From positions 120 through 38,656 of the forward strand of contig CAJUDN010000021.1 of assembly GCA_910585355.1 (NCBI GenBank): a stretch of DNA of 38,537 bases, read 5' to 3'. The notes beneath the pieces are model-generated. The model was not told the origin of the DNA. It did no database searches and was given only the letters and a program-made list of their open reading frames with translations. Positions 1 through 8,849 of the stretch are shown here, piece after piece. Within the stretch, counting starts at the first letter, position 1; each line of letters opens with the position of its first letter. The position numbers were made by a program, and so were the translations under genes. This DNA comes from an uncultured Lachnospiraceae bacterium. GTDB lineage: Bacteria > Bacillota_A > Clostridia > Lachnospirales > Lachnospiraceae.

Positions 1-157
1 GCGGTGAACGCAGAAACCGGTATGCACAGGTATAATGTCTAACGACATTATACCATGTCCTCCAGACATGATATCCCTCCGGGCGGATGTGCACGGCTTT
101 CTGCGGTGAACGCAGAAACCGGTATGCACAGGTATAATGTCTAACGACATTATACCA
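1..157. repeat. Structured 102-bp tandem intergenic repeat (cut by window edge)
   Basis: Bases 1-55 recur exactly at 103-157, so the period is 102 bp and the second unit is incomplete; the array probably continues upstream of the window. Each unit holds a perfect 11-bp hairpin (GGTATAATGTC, loop TAAC; arms 29-39/44-54 and 131-141/146-156). A nested hairpin is built around TTTCTGCG-GTGAA-CGCAGAAA, flanked by CGG/CCG and by GTGC/GCAC, and a third CATGTC/GACATG hairpin lies near 54-70. No ORF. It resembles an intergenic palindromic repeat rather than a gene. Confidence 0.85.
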
Positions 158-303
158 CAACAAAGTCATTTGTCAAATCCTTGTCAAACATTTTCGTGGC
201 ATTTTTTCACAGTCCGTGATATACTGGTCAGGACGGACCGAAGCGCTGAGCTTTTACAGCAAACCACAAAAAACCAGGCCCCCCGGCCGGAACAGGAGGC
301 AAT

Positions 304-2220
304 ATGATACTATCCTGCAGTAATATCTGCAAATCCTTTGGAAGCGACGATATCATCAAAAACGCTTCCTTTCATATAGAAGAACATGAGAAAGCCGCCA
401 TTGTAGGTATCAACGGAGCCGGAAAATCCACGCTCCTTAAAATTATTGTGGGCGAGCTTCCCGCGGACTCCGGTGAGGTTGTAATCTCCAAAGGAAAGAC
501 CTTCGGCTACCTGGCCCAGAATCAGGACCTTTTAAGCCACCGCACCATCTATGAGGAAATGGCAGAAGTCAAACGCCCTGTTATTGAAATGGAAGAAAAA
601 TTAAGAGAACTGGAGATTTCTATGAAACTGGCCGAAGGCGGTGAGCTGGAAGAGATGATGTCGTCATACAGCCGTCTGAGCCACCAGTTTGAGCTTTTAA
701 ACGGCTACGCCTGGAAAAGTGAAATTATCGGCGTTTTAAAGGGTTTGGGCTTTACGGAAGAGGAATTTACAAAGCAGATTTCCACCTTATCCGGCGGGCA
801 GAAAACACGCGTTTCCCTGGGAAAGCTGCTCCTTACAAGACCTGACATCATTCTTCTGGACGAACCCACCAACCATCTGGACATGTCCTCCATCGCCTGG
901 CTGGAAACGTATTTGCTAAATTATAAGGGGGCTGTCATTATCGTGGCCCATGACCGGTATTTCCTGGATAAAATTGTCACCAAAGTAGTGGAATTAGACA
1001 ATGGAAAGGCTGCGGTCTACCTTGGAAATTATACAGCATACAGCGAAAAACGGACCCAGATGCGGGCGATCCAGATGAAAGCCTATTTAAACCAGCAGCA
1101 GGAAATCAAACACCAGGAGGAGGTCATTGAAAAGCTGCGCTCCTTTAACCGGGAAAAGTCCATAAAGAGGGCGGAAAGCCGGGAAAAAATGTTAAATAAA
1201 ATTGAAATTCTGGAAAAGCCCACAGAGGTGGATGATGCCATGGACATCCGTCTGGAGCCAAATATTTTAAGCGGAACCGACGTCCTGACAGTACGGGATT
1301 TGGGAAAATCCTTTGGTTCTCTCCATCTGTTTTCCCATGTGGACTTTGATGTAAAGCGGGGAGAACGGGTGGCCATCATCGGCGACAACGGAACCGGAAA
1401 AACCACGATACTTAAAATCATCAACGGCCTGGTAGAGCCGGATACCGGAGAAATCATTCTGGGCTCCCGGGTACACATTGGATATTATGACCAGGACCAC
1501 CAGGTGCTTCATATGGAAAAAACCCTTTTCGAGGAAATCTCCGACGCCTATCCGGGGATGACAAACACACAGATTCGGAACACCCTGGCCGCCTTCCTTT
1601 TCACCGGCGATGATGTATTTAAGCGAATCGGCGACTTAAGCGGCGGCGAGCGGGGACGCGTTTCCCTGGCGAAACTCATGCTGTCTGAAGCCAATTTCCT
1701 GATTCTGGACGAGCCCACCAACCACCTGGACATTACTTCCAAGGAAATTCTAGAAAATGCCTTAAGCCACTATGGCGGCACCATCCTCTATGTGTCACAT
1801 GACCGGTACTTCATCAACCGGACCGCCACAAGAATCCTGGATTTGACCAGCAATCAGCTTTTAAATTACATCGGCAACTATGACTATTATCTGGAAAAGC
1901 ACGACGACATGATGAACGCCCATGTCCATTCCCGGACCGTTCCAGACATTTTCACCGAGTCAAAACCCTCAGAGGAAAAACTGGACTGGAAAGCTCAGAA
2001 AGAGGAACAGGCCCGTATCCGAAAACGCCAGAACGATTTAAAGAAGGTGGAGGAGGAAATCCACTCGCTGGAAACCAGAAACGGTGAAATTGACGTTCTT
2101 CTCTGTGAAGAAGAGATTTTTACTGATGTGGCGAAACTTATGGAACTGAATCAGGAAAAAGAGGCGATTGCCGGGAAGCTGGAATCGCTCTATGAAAAAT
2201 GGGAGGAACTGGCTGAATAA
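304..2220 (+). CDS. ABC-F family ATP-binding protein (YdiF/Uup-like)
   Basis: Soluble twin-ATPase of the ABC-F family, whose members act on the ribosome as translation factors or antibiotic-protection proteins; no membrane segment is present. Domain 1 has Walker A GINGAGKST (residues 35-43), signature LSGGQ (162-166) and Walker B/H-region LLDEPTNHLD (about 185-195). Domain 2 has GDNGTGKTT (360-368), LSGGE (445-449) and a second DEPTNHLD. The interdomain linker around 245-310 is charged and helical, as expected for the P-site tRNA interaction motif, and residues about 560-638 form the charged coiled-coil tail seen in YdiF/Uup types. At 638 aa it is full length. AGGAGG at 294-299 fixes the ATG. 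It is monocistronic and ends tail-to-tail with the lipase gene. Whether it gives drug resistance cannot be told from sequence. Confidence 0.93.
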   Translation: MILSCSNICKSFGSDDIIKNASFHIEEHEKAAIVGINGAGKSTLLKIIVGELPADSGEVVISKGKTFGYLAQNQDLLSHRTIYEEMAEVKRPVIEMEEKLRELEISMKLAEGGELEEMMSSYSRLSHQFELLNGYAWKSEIIGVLKGLGFTEEEFTKQISTLSGGQKTRVSLGKLLLTRPDIILLDEPTNHLDMSSIAWLETYLLNYKGAVIIVAHDRYFLDKIVTKVVELDNGKAAVYLGNYTAYSEKRTQMRAIQMKAYLNQQQEIKHQEEVIEKLRSFNREKSIKRAESREKMLNKIEILEKPTEVDDAMDIRLEPNILSGTDVLTVRDLGKSFGSLHLFSHVDFDVKRGERVAIIGDNGTGKTTILKIINGLVEPDTGEIILGSRVHIGYYDQDHQVLHMEKTLFEEISDAYPGMTNTQIRNTLAAFLFTGDDVFKRIGDLSGGERGRVSLAKLMLSEANFLILDEPTNHLDITSKEILENALSHYGGTILYVSHDRYFINRTATRILDLTSNQLLNYIGNYDYYLEKHDDMMNAHVHSRTVPDIFTESKPSEEKLDWKAQKEEQARIRKRQNDLKKVEEEIHSLETRNGEIDVLLCEEEIFTDVAKLMELNQEKEAIAGKLESLYEKWEELAE

Positions 2221-2243
2221 TCCGGCCTGTTTCTCCCTGCAAA

Positions 2244-3431
2244 TTAAAGCCCCCTCTCCTTTAACCCTTTGACCACTTCTATGTAAAACTCCAGCACATC
2301 AAACCCTCTGTAGTCCTCCCTTGTTAAATCAATCATGTCACCGTGGGAAATCCCGCGAAGATACGTGTTTCTTATGGTTCCTTTAAAGTTGGTCCAGCGG
2401 GCCGACTCCTCTGTAACCAGACCGTCATTTTCTGCATCTAAAGCTTTTAATATCCAGTAGGGAATGCAGAGAAGCTTACTGCTGAATCCATGCTTCATAA
2501 GGCTGGCATAGCTTTGGTACCAGACTCCCGGCATATCCGGATATCTCTCATTAAAATCCCTGGCATAAGCGCAGGAAAGCTGTCTGCTTGCCACATAGGC
2601 ATTGGGGGTTTTGTCTCCCAGCCTTTTGAAATACACATCAATCAAACGGCATATATTCCGGTAAATTCCATCCGGCAGTTTCATTAAAGCATCCACCAGC
2701 ATAGAGCCCCTGTGAGGGGTATTGATGGTGGTCAGCGAGGCAACATACGGGGCCATGTGAAGTCCGCTTATGAGATATCTGGAGTCCAGGCCGCCTTTGG
2801 AATGGGCGATAAGGTTCACTCGCTTTGCGCCTGTTTCCTTCAGGACTTCAAAGATTTTATTCCTTAAGATCTGTCCGTTTTCCTCAACTGTCCCCCAGGC
2901 TTCCTGATGGCCGTAATAGACTCTGGCTCCGTTTCTTTTCAGCACCCTGGGGATCCGCCCCCAGTAATTAAAATAGTGAAAATCCCGGAATCCCACTCCA
3001 TGGACCAAAAGAAGCGGATACCTTGTATTGCAGATTCCCTGCTCCACGCGCACATTGTCCAGGCTGATTTTATAAAGAGTATGGTCTATCTCCTGTCTTG
3101 CCAGTCCTCTCACATAAATGGCGAGCCCGTAATTCAGTATCGGGACCCACAGAAACATCCATGCCAGAAAACGTTTCACAATCCGCAATCTCCGGCACAG
3201 GATGCACAGCCAGCCAAGGAGCAGAAGAAACAATAAATAAACCAGAAAACAGACAATCCAGACCGCAATTCCCGCCGGACGGATTCCATACTGGATCGCC
3301 TGATAAAGCCCAATCACGTTTAAAACCGGCATTCCCCACAAGGTGAGCGTCAGAAAGCAGGTCAATCGTTTCAGAATACCCACATGGATCTTTTCGGCTG
3401 CTGTAAGCATTGTATCAAACCTGACCGTCAT
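2244..3431 (-). CDS. Membrane-anchored alpha/beta-hydrolase, triacylglycerol-lipase-like
   Basis: A 395-aa protein with hydrophobic segments over the first ~115 residues followed by a lipase-type alpha/beta-hydrolase domain. The domain opens with LLVHGVGF (oxyanion region), has the nucleophile elbow AHSKGG (Ser about residue 210), NDGLV (Asp about 335) and SHGD (His about 362); NDGLV followed by a late His is the layout of LipA/Burkholderia-type lipases. Substrate is probably a lipid or ester at the membrane face, by inference. A longer reading frame begins at 3488, but the ATG at 3431 has GGGAGGG nine bases upstream while 3488 has none, so the shorter start is used. It is the last gene of the minus-strand block, 192 bp after the Mrp ATPase. 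Confidence 0.8.
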   Translation of the reverse strand: MTVRFDTMLTAAEKIHVGILKRLTCFLTLTLWGMPVLNVIGLYQAIQYGIRPAGIAVWIVCFLVYLLFLLLLGWLCILCRRLRIVKRFLAWMFLWVPILNYGLAIYVRGLARQEIDHTLYKISLDNVRVEQGICNTRYPLLLVHGVGFRDFHYFNYWGRIPRVLKRNGARVYYGHQEAWGTVEENGQILRNKIFEVLKETGAKRVNLIAHSKGGLDSRYLISGLHMAPYVASLTTINTPHRGSMLVDALMKLPDGIYRNICRLIDVYFKRLGDKTPNAYVASRQLSCAYARDFNERYPDMPGVWYQSYASLMKHGFSSKLLCIPYWILKALDAENDGLVTEESARWTNFKGTIRNTYLRGISHGDMIDLTREDYRGFDVLEFYIEVVKGLKERGL

Positions 3432-3623
3432 GGAATTATTCCCTCCCTTTTTTGCAGGCCTCTCTCCCGGTCCTGATTTATCATGCATATTCTTTCATCG
3501 GCAAGACGGATTTTCGACAGCCCGGCTGCGGCAGTGGCATCTTTTGTGTGCCTTCACACATGAAACTATGAGAAACCCGCAGACACCAAAATTTTCCGGC
3601 GGCTACGGGCATTTCACACATAT

Positions 3624-4466
3624 TCAGATATCTTCCACGACGGCTGCAGCCTTATCCAAAAAACCGGATTCCACATACTCCACAACGCCTTCATCCACAG
3701 CTTTTGCGATTTCCGGACGAATGGGAATCCTGGCCAGCACAGGAATGTCGTACTCCTTCGCCACTTCTTTTACTTTGCTTTCACCAAACAGGGAAATTTT
3801 CTTTCCGCAGTCCGGGCACTCCAGATAGCTCATGTTTTCCACCAGACCAAGAATCGGAATATCCATCTTCTTTGCCATATTGACAGCTTTTCCGACAATC
3901 ATGGAAACCAGTTCCTGTGGAGAGGTTACAATAATAATTCCGTTTACTGGAAGGGACTGGAACACTGTAAGGGGTACATCTCCGGTTCCCGGAGGCATGT
4001 CCACAAACATATAATCAATATTCTCCCAAAGAGTCTCACCCCAAAACTGCTTCACGGCGCCTGCAATCACCGGGCCTCTCCAGATCACCGGATCTGTTTC
4101 ATGCTCCAGTACCATATTGGAAGATATTATTTCAATCCCCGTGGCAGTGACCGCCGGCATTAAAAGCGTTCCCTCGGGACTCACCCCTGCCATTCCATGA
4201 ATTCCGAATGCCCTGGGAATGGATGGCCCTGTAATATCCGCATCCAGGATTCCCACCCGATAATTTTTTGCCCGCATCCGGCAGGCCAGCAGCGAAGTCA
4301 CCAGAGATTTACCAACGCCGCCCTTTCCGCTGACAACTCCAATTACTTTTTTTACGGAACTTCCTTCACTTAATTTTTCCAGGAAACTGGATTTATCCAT
4401 CTTTCTACTGTCACAGTTTGCGGAACAGCTGCCACAGTCATGAGTACAGTTTTCCGGTTCACTCAT
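3624..4466 (-). CDS. Mrp/Nbp35-family P-loop ATPase, iron-sulfur cluster carrier
   Basis: A 280-aa ApbC/Mrp-type ATPase that in this family binds and transfers [4Fe-4S] clusters to apo-proteins. The deviant Walker A SGKGGVGKS lies near residue 46; DMPPGTGD and the C-terminal CPDCGKK (CXXC, dimer cluster site) are present. The N-terminus carries an additional Cys cluster at residues 7, 11, 14 and 18 (CX3CX2CX3C), recalling the N-terminal ferredoxin-like motif of Nbp35 though with different spacing. GGAGGG lies eight bases before the ATG. It follows HPr by 13 bp, so is likely co-transcribed with HPr and queH. Confidence 0.92.
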   Translation of the reverse strand: MSEPENCTHDCGSCSANCDSRKMDKSSFLEKLSEGSSVKKVIGVVSGKGGVGKSLVTSLLACRMRAKNYRVGILDADITGPSIPRAFGIHGMAGVSPEGTLLMPAVTATGIEIISSNMVLEHETDPVIWRGPVIAGAVKQFWGETLWENIDYMFVDMPPGTGDVPLTVFQSLPVNGIIIVTSPQELVSMIVGKAVNMAKKMDIPILGLVENMSYLECPDCGKKISLFGESKVKEVAKEYDIPVLARIPIRPEIAKAVDEGVVEYVESGFLDKAAAVVEDI

Positions 4467-4479
4467 AATTCATTCCCTC

Positions 4480-4743
4480 CTACTCTTTAAGTCCTGTGGA
4501 GATCAGATTACACACTGCCTCCAGAGCCTCTTCCTCATCGTCGCCTGTACACTGCACTTCAATCTCAGACCCGCATTTGATGCCGGAAGCCATGACATTG
4601 AGTACGCTTTTGGCATTGATTTCGTTATCCTGAAACAAAATGGAAATTTTTGACTTAAACTTCATGGACGTCTGGCATAACAATCCCGCCGGGCGAAGAT
4701 GCAGACCGGACGGATTTACCACTTGTATTTTTCTTGACTTCAT
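4480..4743 (-). CDS. HPr family phosphocarrier protein
   Basis: An 87-aa HPr, the phosphocarrier of the PTS that passes phosphate from enzyme I to sugar-specific EIIA. NPSGLHLRPAG places the catalytic histidine exactly at residue 15 with Arg17. The HPr-kinase site is Ser46 in AKSVLNVM, so it is probably a catabolite-repression-capable HPr rather than a divergent paralogue such as NPr. HPr usually reads GLHARPA; here Ala16 is Leu, which could mark a secondary, Crh-like role, but His15 is kept so phosphotransfer is expected. No enzyme I lies beside it. It begins 29 bp after queH. Confidence 0.9.
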   Translation of the reverse strand: MKSRKIQVVNPSGLHLRPAGLLCQTSMKFKSKISILFQDNEINAKSVLNVMASGIKCGSEIEVQCTGDDEEEALEAVCNLISTGLKE

Positions 4744-4772
4744 TAGACCACACTCCCTTCCCTTTTAGCATT

Positions 4773-5435
4773 CTATAATAGATCTCCATCAATGTCAAGG
4801 CAGCTGTTTTGCTTAGAAAAGACACAGCCGCAGTAATTCTGGCGGTAAAGCTTATGTTCCCGTGACAACTCTGTAGAGCGCTTATACCCGTTTCTCTTTT
4901 TAAAGTCAGAATTCAGCCAGGAAACCCCATACTCCTCCTTTGCCGCTCCGCCGATGGCATTAAGACGGTCTGCGTCCTTTTGCGGACTGATGGTGAGGGT
5001 GGTGGTAAAAAAATCATATCCGCCCTCCTTTGCAAGCCGCGCCGCCTCGTAAAGCCGCAGTCTGAAACATTCCGTACAGCGTTTTCCTCCCTCCGGTTCC
5101 TTCTCCAGCCCCTTCACCGCCTCATAAAATACCTCGGGATGGTATTCTCCTTTTAAAAGGTGAATTTTATGCCTTTTTTCGTCTCCCTTAAATTCTTCAT
5201 TCATTTCTTCTATCAGCCGTTCCTGTTCCCTGACTCTGGCTTCATACTCGGAAGCCGGGCTGATATTGGGATTGTAATAAAAAACCGTAACGGCAAAATA
5301 CCGGGACAGATATTCCAGCACGTAACTGCTGCACGGCGCACAGCAGCTATGGAGAAAAAGCGTTGGAACGCGCTTCTCCCGCTCCAGCCGGTCAATGATT
5401 TTATCCAGTTCTTTCTGGTAATTTCTCTTATTCAA
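4773..5435 (-). CDS. queH: Epoxyqueuosine reductase QueH
   Basis: Converts epoxyqueuosine to queuosine in tRNA, the last step of queuosine synthesis in organisms using the cobalamin-independent enzyme. Motifs seen: LHSCCAPCSS with a vicinal Cys pair near the N-terminus, CTECFRLRL in the middle and YCGCVFSK at the C-terminus, together the cysteines that hold the metal and [4Fe-4S] cluster in QueH. The frame is open from an ATG at 5483, but GGAGG at 5444-5448 stands eight bases ahead of a TTG at 5435 (another TTG at 5438), so a TTG start is favoured, giving 220 aa. No other queuosine gene is nearby. It lies 116 bp downstream of rpoD. Confidence 0.92.
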   Translation of the reverse strand: MNKRNYQKELDKIIDRLEREKRVPTLFLHSCCAPCSSYVLEYLSRYFAVTVFYYNPNISPASEYEARVREQERLIEEMNEEFKGDEKRHKIHLLKGEYHPEVFYEAVKGLEKEPEGGKRCTECFRLRLYEAARLAKEGGYDFFTTTLTISPQKDADRLNAIGGAAKEEYGVSWLNSDFKKRNGYKRSTELSREHKLYRQNYCGCVFSKQNSCLDIDGDLL

Positions 5436-5551
5436 CAAATTTTCCTCCGCACTTATGTAAAAAGCCGCAAATCCGGCTTCCATTTGGCGGACCCTGCAGG
5501 TCCAGAAAAAAGACAGCCGGATTTTCTCCCGCTGTCCTCTCCTATTTCAAT

Positions 5552-6679
5552 TTACAGGAAATCACGAATCCGCTTGCTGCGAACAGGATTTCTGAGCTTT
5601 CTAAGGGCCTTCGCTTCAATCTGACGGATCCGCTCCCTTGTTACGTTGAACTCCTTGCCAACCTCTTCCAGGGTTCTTGGATGACCGTCCTCCAGACCAA
5701 ACCGTAAAACGATCACCTGCCGTTCTCTTTCCTTTAAATCGCCCAAAAGCGCGTCAATGTGCTCCCGGAGCATTACCGATTCCACATTTCCCTCGGGAGT
5801 CACAGCATTGCTGTCCGCGACAAAGTCGCCCAGATTGGAGTCATCCTCTTCACCAATGGGAGTTTCCAGAGATGCAGGTTCTCTTGCGATCTGCATAATC
5901 TCCATCACTTTGTCCTCAGACATTTCCAGAGCATCGGCAAGCTCTGCCACAGACGGCTCATACCCCAGCTCCAAAGTGAGCTTTCTCTGCATTTTGGACA
6001 TTTTATTGATGGTCTCCACCATATGCACCGGTACACGGATGGTTCTTGCCTGATCTGCCAATGCTCTCGTCACAGACTGTCTGATCCACCAGGTAGCATA
6101 TGTACTCAGCTTATAACCTTTAGTATAATCAAATTTTTCAACGCCCTTAATGAGACCCAGATTTCCCTCCTGAACCAGATCCAGAAAGCTCATTCCGCGT
6201 CCCGTATAGCGTTTTGCGATGCTGACGACCAGCCTGAGATTGGCTTCAATAAGACGTTCCTTGGCATACTCGTCCCCTTCCGCCTTTCTTTTCGCAAGCC
6301 GCAGCTCTTCCTCGGCAGATAAAAGCGGTACGGTACCGATTTCTTTTAAGTACATACGCACCGGATCCTCTGTTCCGATTCCTTCCAGCAGGTCGATGGC
6401 ATCCAAATCAATGTCATCTTCCATCTTGCCGTCCGCGAAATCGTCGTCCACATCGTCCATCAGCAGAGGATCATCATCCACAAGCAATGTGTCATCGATT
6501 ATCGGAATCACATCAATATTATTGTGTTCCAGATAACTGTAAATTTCATCCATCTGCTCCGGGCCCAGATTGTCTCCGACGAAAAAGTCATTGATTTCTG
6601 TCACATCCAACGCATTCTGCTTTGACTTTCCCAGTTCGACAAGTTTTTTAAGCTTCTCTAAAAATACTTCTTTTTCCAC
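5552..6679 (-). CDS. rpoD: RNA polymerase primary sigma factor RpoD (SigA)
   Basis: A 375-aa housekeeping sigma-70. An N-terminal region 1.1-like segment is followed by an acidic stretch (about 60-90), then region 1.2 (DPVRMYLKEIG), region 2 with LVVSIAKRYTGRGMSFLDLVQEGN and YATWWIRQ for -10 recognition and melting, region 3, and region 4.2 with VTRERIRQIEAKALRKLR for -35 binding. It ends RIRDFL, typical of clostridial SigA. The start is GTG at 6679, with AAAGGG about nine bases upstream. It has its own near-consensus promoter (6744-6772). dnaG, its usual upstream neighbour in Firmicutes, is absent here; the upstream gene is a lipid kinase. Confidence 0.97.
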   Translation of the reverse strand: MEKEVFLEKLKKLVELGKSKQNALDVTEINDFFVGDNLGPEQMDEIYSYLEHNNIDVIPIIDDTLLVDDDPLLMDDVDDDFADGKMEDDIDLDAIDLLEGIGTEDPVRMYLKEIGTVPLLSAEEELRLAKRKAEGDEYAKERLIEANLRLVVSIAKRYTGRGMSFLDLVQEGNLGLIKGVEKFDYTKGYKLSTYATWWIRQSVTRALADQARTIRVPVHMVETINKMSKMQRKLTLELGYEPSVAELADALEMSEDKVMEIMQIAREPASLETPIGEEDDSNLGDFVADSNAVTPEGNVESVMLREHIDALLGDLKERERQVIVLRFGLEDGHPRTLEEVGKEFNVTRERIRQIEAKALRKLRNPVRSKRIRDFL

Positions 6680-6743
6680 GGATAACGCCCTTTCAAGTGA
6701 AAGCTGTCATGTGAATGCTGCTTAAACCGCTCCACGATGATTC

Positions 6744-6772
6744 ATTATATACTATCCCACTACATTTTTCAA
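6744..6772 (-). promoter_or_regulatory. SigA-type promoter of rpoD
   Basis: On the minus strand TTGAAA (6767-6772), a 17-bp spacer and TATAAT (6744-6749). It lies 65 bp upstream of the rpoD GTG and would make rpoD transcription self-dependent on the sigma factor it encodes. Confidence 0.85.
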
Positions 6773-6825
6773 CAATTTTATTCGCTTTTTTCAACCCTTC
6801 CGGCGGCTTCAGGGTAACAGTTTCG

Positions 6826-7722
6826 TTACAGCTTCATACCGCAGTTTAAGCAGACGGCTCCATGGATATTTTCCACCGTTACCTGTTTTTTGAGCCCCCC
6901 ATATTCTCCGTCCAGCACCCACGGAATTTCCTCATCGGAAATCACTGTAAGCCTGGATGTGCGGAAGCGGAACACATATTCATTTTCCTCTTCTTTCAAG
7001 AACATATAGGAAACAATATTTGACAAATCTGCCGGCGTTTTCGGTGTCCGGATAAACAAGGCTTCGAAAAGCCCGTCGTCAAAGTACACGTCTCTGGGAA
7101 TCAGCCCCTTAAATCCACCCACGCTGGTGGTATTCGTCACCATGCCGAAGATAAACCCCCCTTCAATCGTTCCCTCTTCCCATTCCACCTTCATGTTTTT
7201 TGCTTTTAAAGAAGCTAAGTGCTTCACTGATTCCAGAATGTAAGCCTGATGTCCCAAAATGTTTTTCTTATCCTGAGGCGTCATATAGGATACCTCTGTA
7301 AAAGCGCCGAAGGCTGCAATATATACAAAATACTGATCTTCTCCGAATTTTCCGATGTCCACTCTGCTTTGGATGTCGCCGCAGGCGATTTTTGCCGCTT
7401 TCTCAAGATCATTTGGAAGCTTAAGACTTCTGGCGTAGTCGTTGGTAGAGCCAGAGGGAAGATATCCAAGAACCGGGCGTTTTTTTAACTTCATCAGTCC
7501 GGAAACCACATTGTTTAAGGTTCCGTCTCCACCGCTACACACAAAGAGATCCGTGTCTTTTCCATATTCTTCTGCAATCTGTCTGGCATCCTCTGCATTC
7601 TGGGTCACATACACCGATGGAAAGTACCCGCATTTACAAAAACAGTCCAAAATCCCCATGAGCTGACTTTTTATCTGCTCCCGTCCTGATCTGGGATTTA
7701 TTAAAAAAACCATGCTTTTCAT
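6826..7722 (-). CDS. Diacylglycerol kinase family lipid kinase (YegS/DgkB-like)
   Basis: Soluble lipid kinase of the DAGK catalytic-domain family, 298 aa, the usual size. The nucleotide-binding motif CSGGDGTLNNVV sits near residues 62-73, preceded by the FLINPRSG start typical of the family and followed by LPSGSTNDYARSL. Members phosphorylate diacylglycerol, returning it to phosphatidic acid, or sphingoid lipids; the substrate cannot be assigned here. GGAGG lies close before the ATG, and the ATG overlaps the mutY stop by four bases, so it is translated from the same message as mutY and birA. Confidence 0.9.
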   Translation of the reverse strand: MKSMVFLINPRSGREQIKSQLMGILDCFCKCGYFPSVYVTQNAEDARQIAEEYGKDTDLFVCSGGDGTLNNVVSGLMKLKKRPVLGYLPSGSTNDYARSLKLPNDLEKAAKIACGDIQSRVDIGKFGEDQYFVYIAAFGAFTEVSYMTPQDKKNILGHQAYILESVKHLASLKAKNMKVEWEEGTIEGGFIFGMVTNTTSVGGFKGLIPRDVYFDDGLFEALFIRTPKTPADLSNIVSYMFLKEEENEYVFRFRTSRLTVISDEEIPWVLDGEYGGLKKQVTVENIHGAVCLNCGMKL

Positions 7723-8849
7723 GTTTTTTTTCCTCCGTAACGATGATCCAGATATTTTTTATAGACAGTAAAGGCACTGGGAATCGCATACGTTTTTTTG
7801 ATCGTCTCCCACTCTGCAAAAAGGAAATCCCCTTCCGGAACCTCTCCTAAGGAGAGAAAATACCCGTCCATGTGCCACTCTGTATGGCTGAAAACGTGTT
7901 TTGCTCCGGGAAGCTCCTCCACAGAGCGCATGCCGGGAAACATGTCCCGCACCCGGGGCAGACCGGGCCTTCCGGGAATATTGATAAACTCATACATGGA
8001 AGCCAGAAGTCCGTCCTGGCTCCGCTTTCTAATGGCTATTTTATCCTTATATTCTAATAATAATACAGTTTTTTCCTCAATTTTCCTCTTCTTTTTGGAC
8101 GTTTTCACAGGAAGCTCTGAAATAATTCCAAGGCTTCTTGCCGTGCAGACCGTATAAAAGGGACATTGTTCGCAAAGCGGAGTTCCATTGGGAATACACA
8201 CCACGGCTCCCACTTCGATGAGAGCCTGGTTAAAGTCCCCGGGGCAGGTTTTCTCTCCTCTTTCTTTCAGGATATCTTCCACCAGACATTTCATTTTTTT
8301 CCTGGTGGACTGCTTCAGAATGTCATCATGACTTCCAAGCACCCGCGAAAGAACCCTAAGCACATTGCCATCCACGGCCGCGGTCGGAAGGTCATAAGCA
8401 ATGGAAGCGATCGCACCCGCCGTATAGCTCCCGATTCCCGGAAGCTTTATAATCTTTTCGTAGGAATCCGGGAACTTCCCTCCGGAAGTTTCCATCATCG
8501 CCTGTGCCGCCTTTTTTAAATTTCGGGCTCTGTTGTAATACCCAAGTCCCTCCCAGTGTTTTAACAGCTCCTCCTCTTTGACCTCCGCCAGAAGCCGGAT
8601 ATTTGGAAAACGTTCCATAAAACGAAAGTAATAGGGTTTTACCGCCTCCACTCTGGTCTGCTGGAGCATAATCTCGGAAATCCAGATCCGGTATGCATCC
8701 CGGCTTCCTCTCCAGGGAAGATCCCGCTTATTTTCTCTGTACCAGGAAAGAAGGGGCCCCAGGGCAAAAAGAAGACGTTCTTTATCCGAAAGCTCCTTTC
8801 CTTCCGCAAAAAGCGTCTGAAGTCCTTCATATGGAGACGGTTTAAACAT
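7719..8849 (-). CDS. mutY: A/G-specific adenine glycosylase MutY
   Basis: Removes adenine mispaired with 8-oxoguanine. N-terminal LPWRGSRDAYRIW and SEIMLQQTRV carry the catalytic Glu; the helix-hairpin-helix KLPGIGSYTAGAI is followed by AAVDGNVLRV with the catalytic Asp. The iron-sulfur ligand set reads C-X7-C-X2-C-X5-C, one residue longer in the first gap than the E. coli C-X6-C spacing. The C-terminal ~120 residues form the NUDIX-like 8-oxoG recognition domain, including HVFSHTEWHMDGYF. At 376 aa it is full length. The ATG overlaps the birA end by eight bases. Confidence 0.96.
   Translation of the reverse strand: MFKPSPYEGLQTLFAEGKELSDKERLLFALGPLLSWYRENKRDLPWRGSRDAYRIWISEIMLQQTRVEAVKPYYFRFMERFPNIRLLAEVKEEELLKHWEGLGYYNRARNLKKAAQAMMETSGGKFPDSYEKIIKLPGIGSYTAGAIASIAYDLPTAAVDGNVLRVLSRVLGSHDDILKQSTRKKMKCLVEDILKERGEKTCPGDFNQALIEVGAVVCIPNGTPLCEQCPFYTVCTARSLGIISELPVKTSKKKRKIEEKTVLLLEYKDKIAIRKRSQDGLLASMYEFINIPGRPGLPRVRDMFPGMRSVEELPGAKHVFSHTEWHMDGYFLSLGEVPEGDFLFAEWETIKKTYAIPSAFTVYKKYLDHRYGGKKT

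Noticed and set aside
3343..3828. 161-codon plus-strand ORF
   Set aside because: Antisense to the lipase start and the Mrp C-terminus; no motif.
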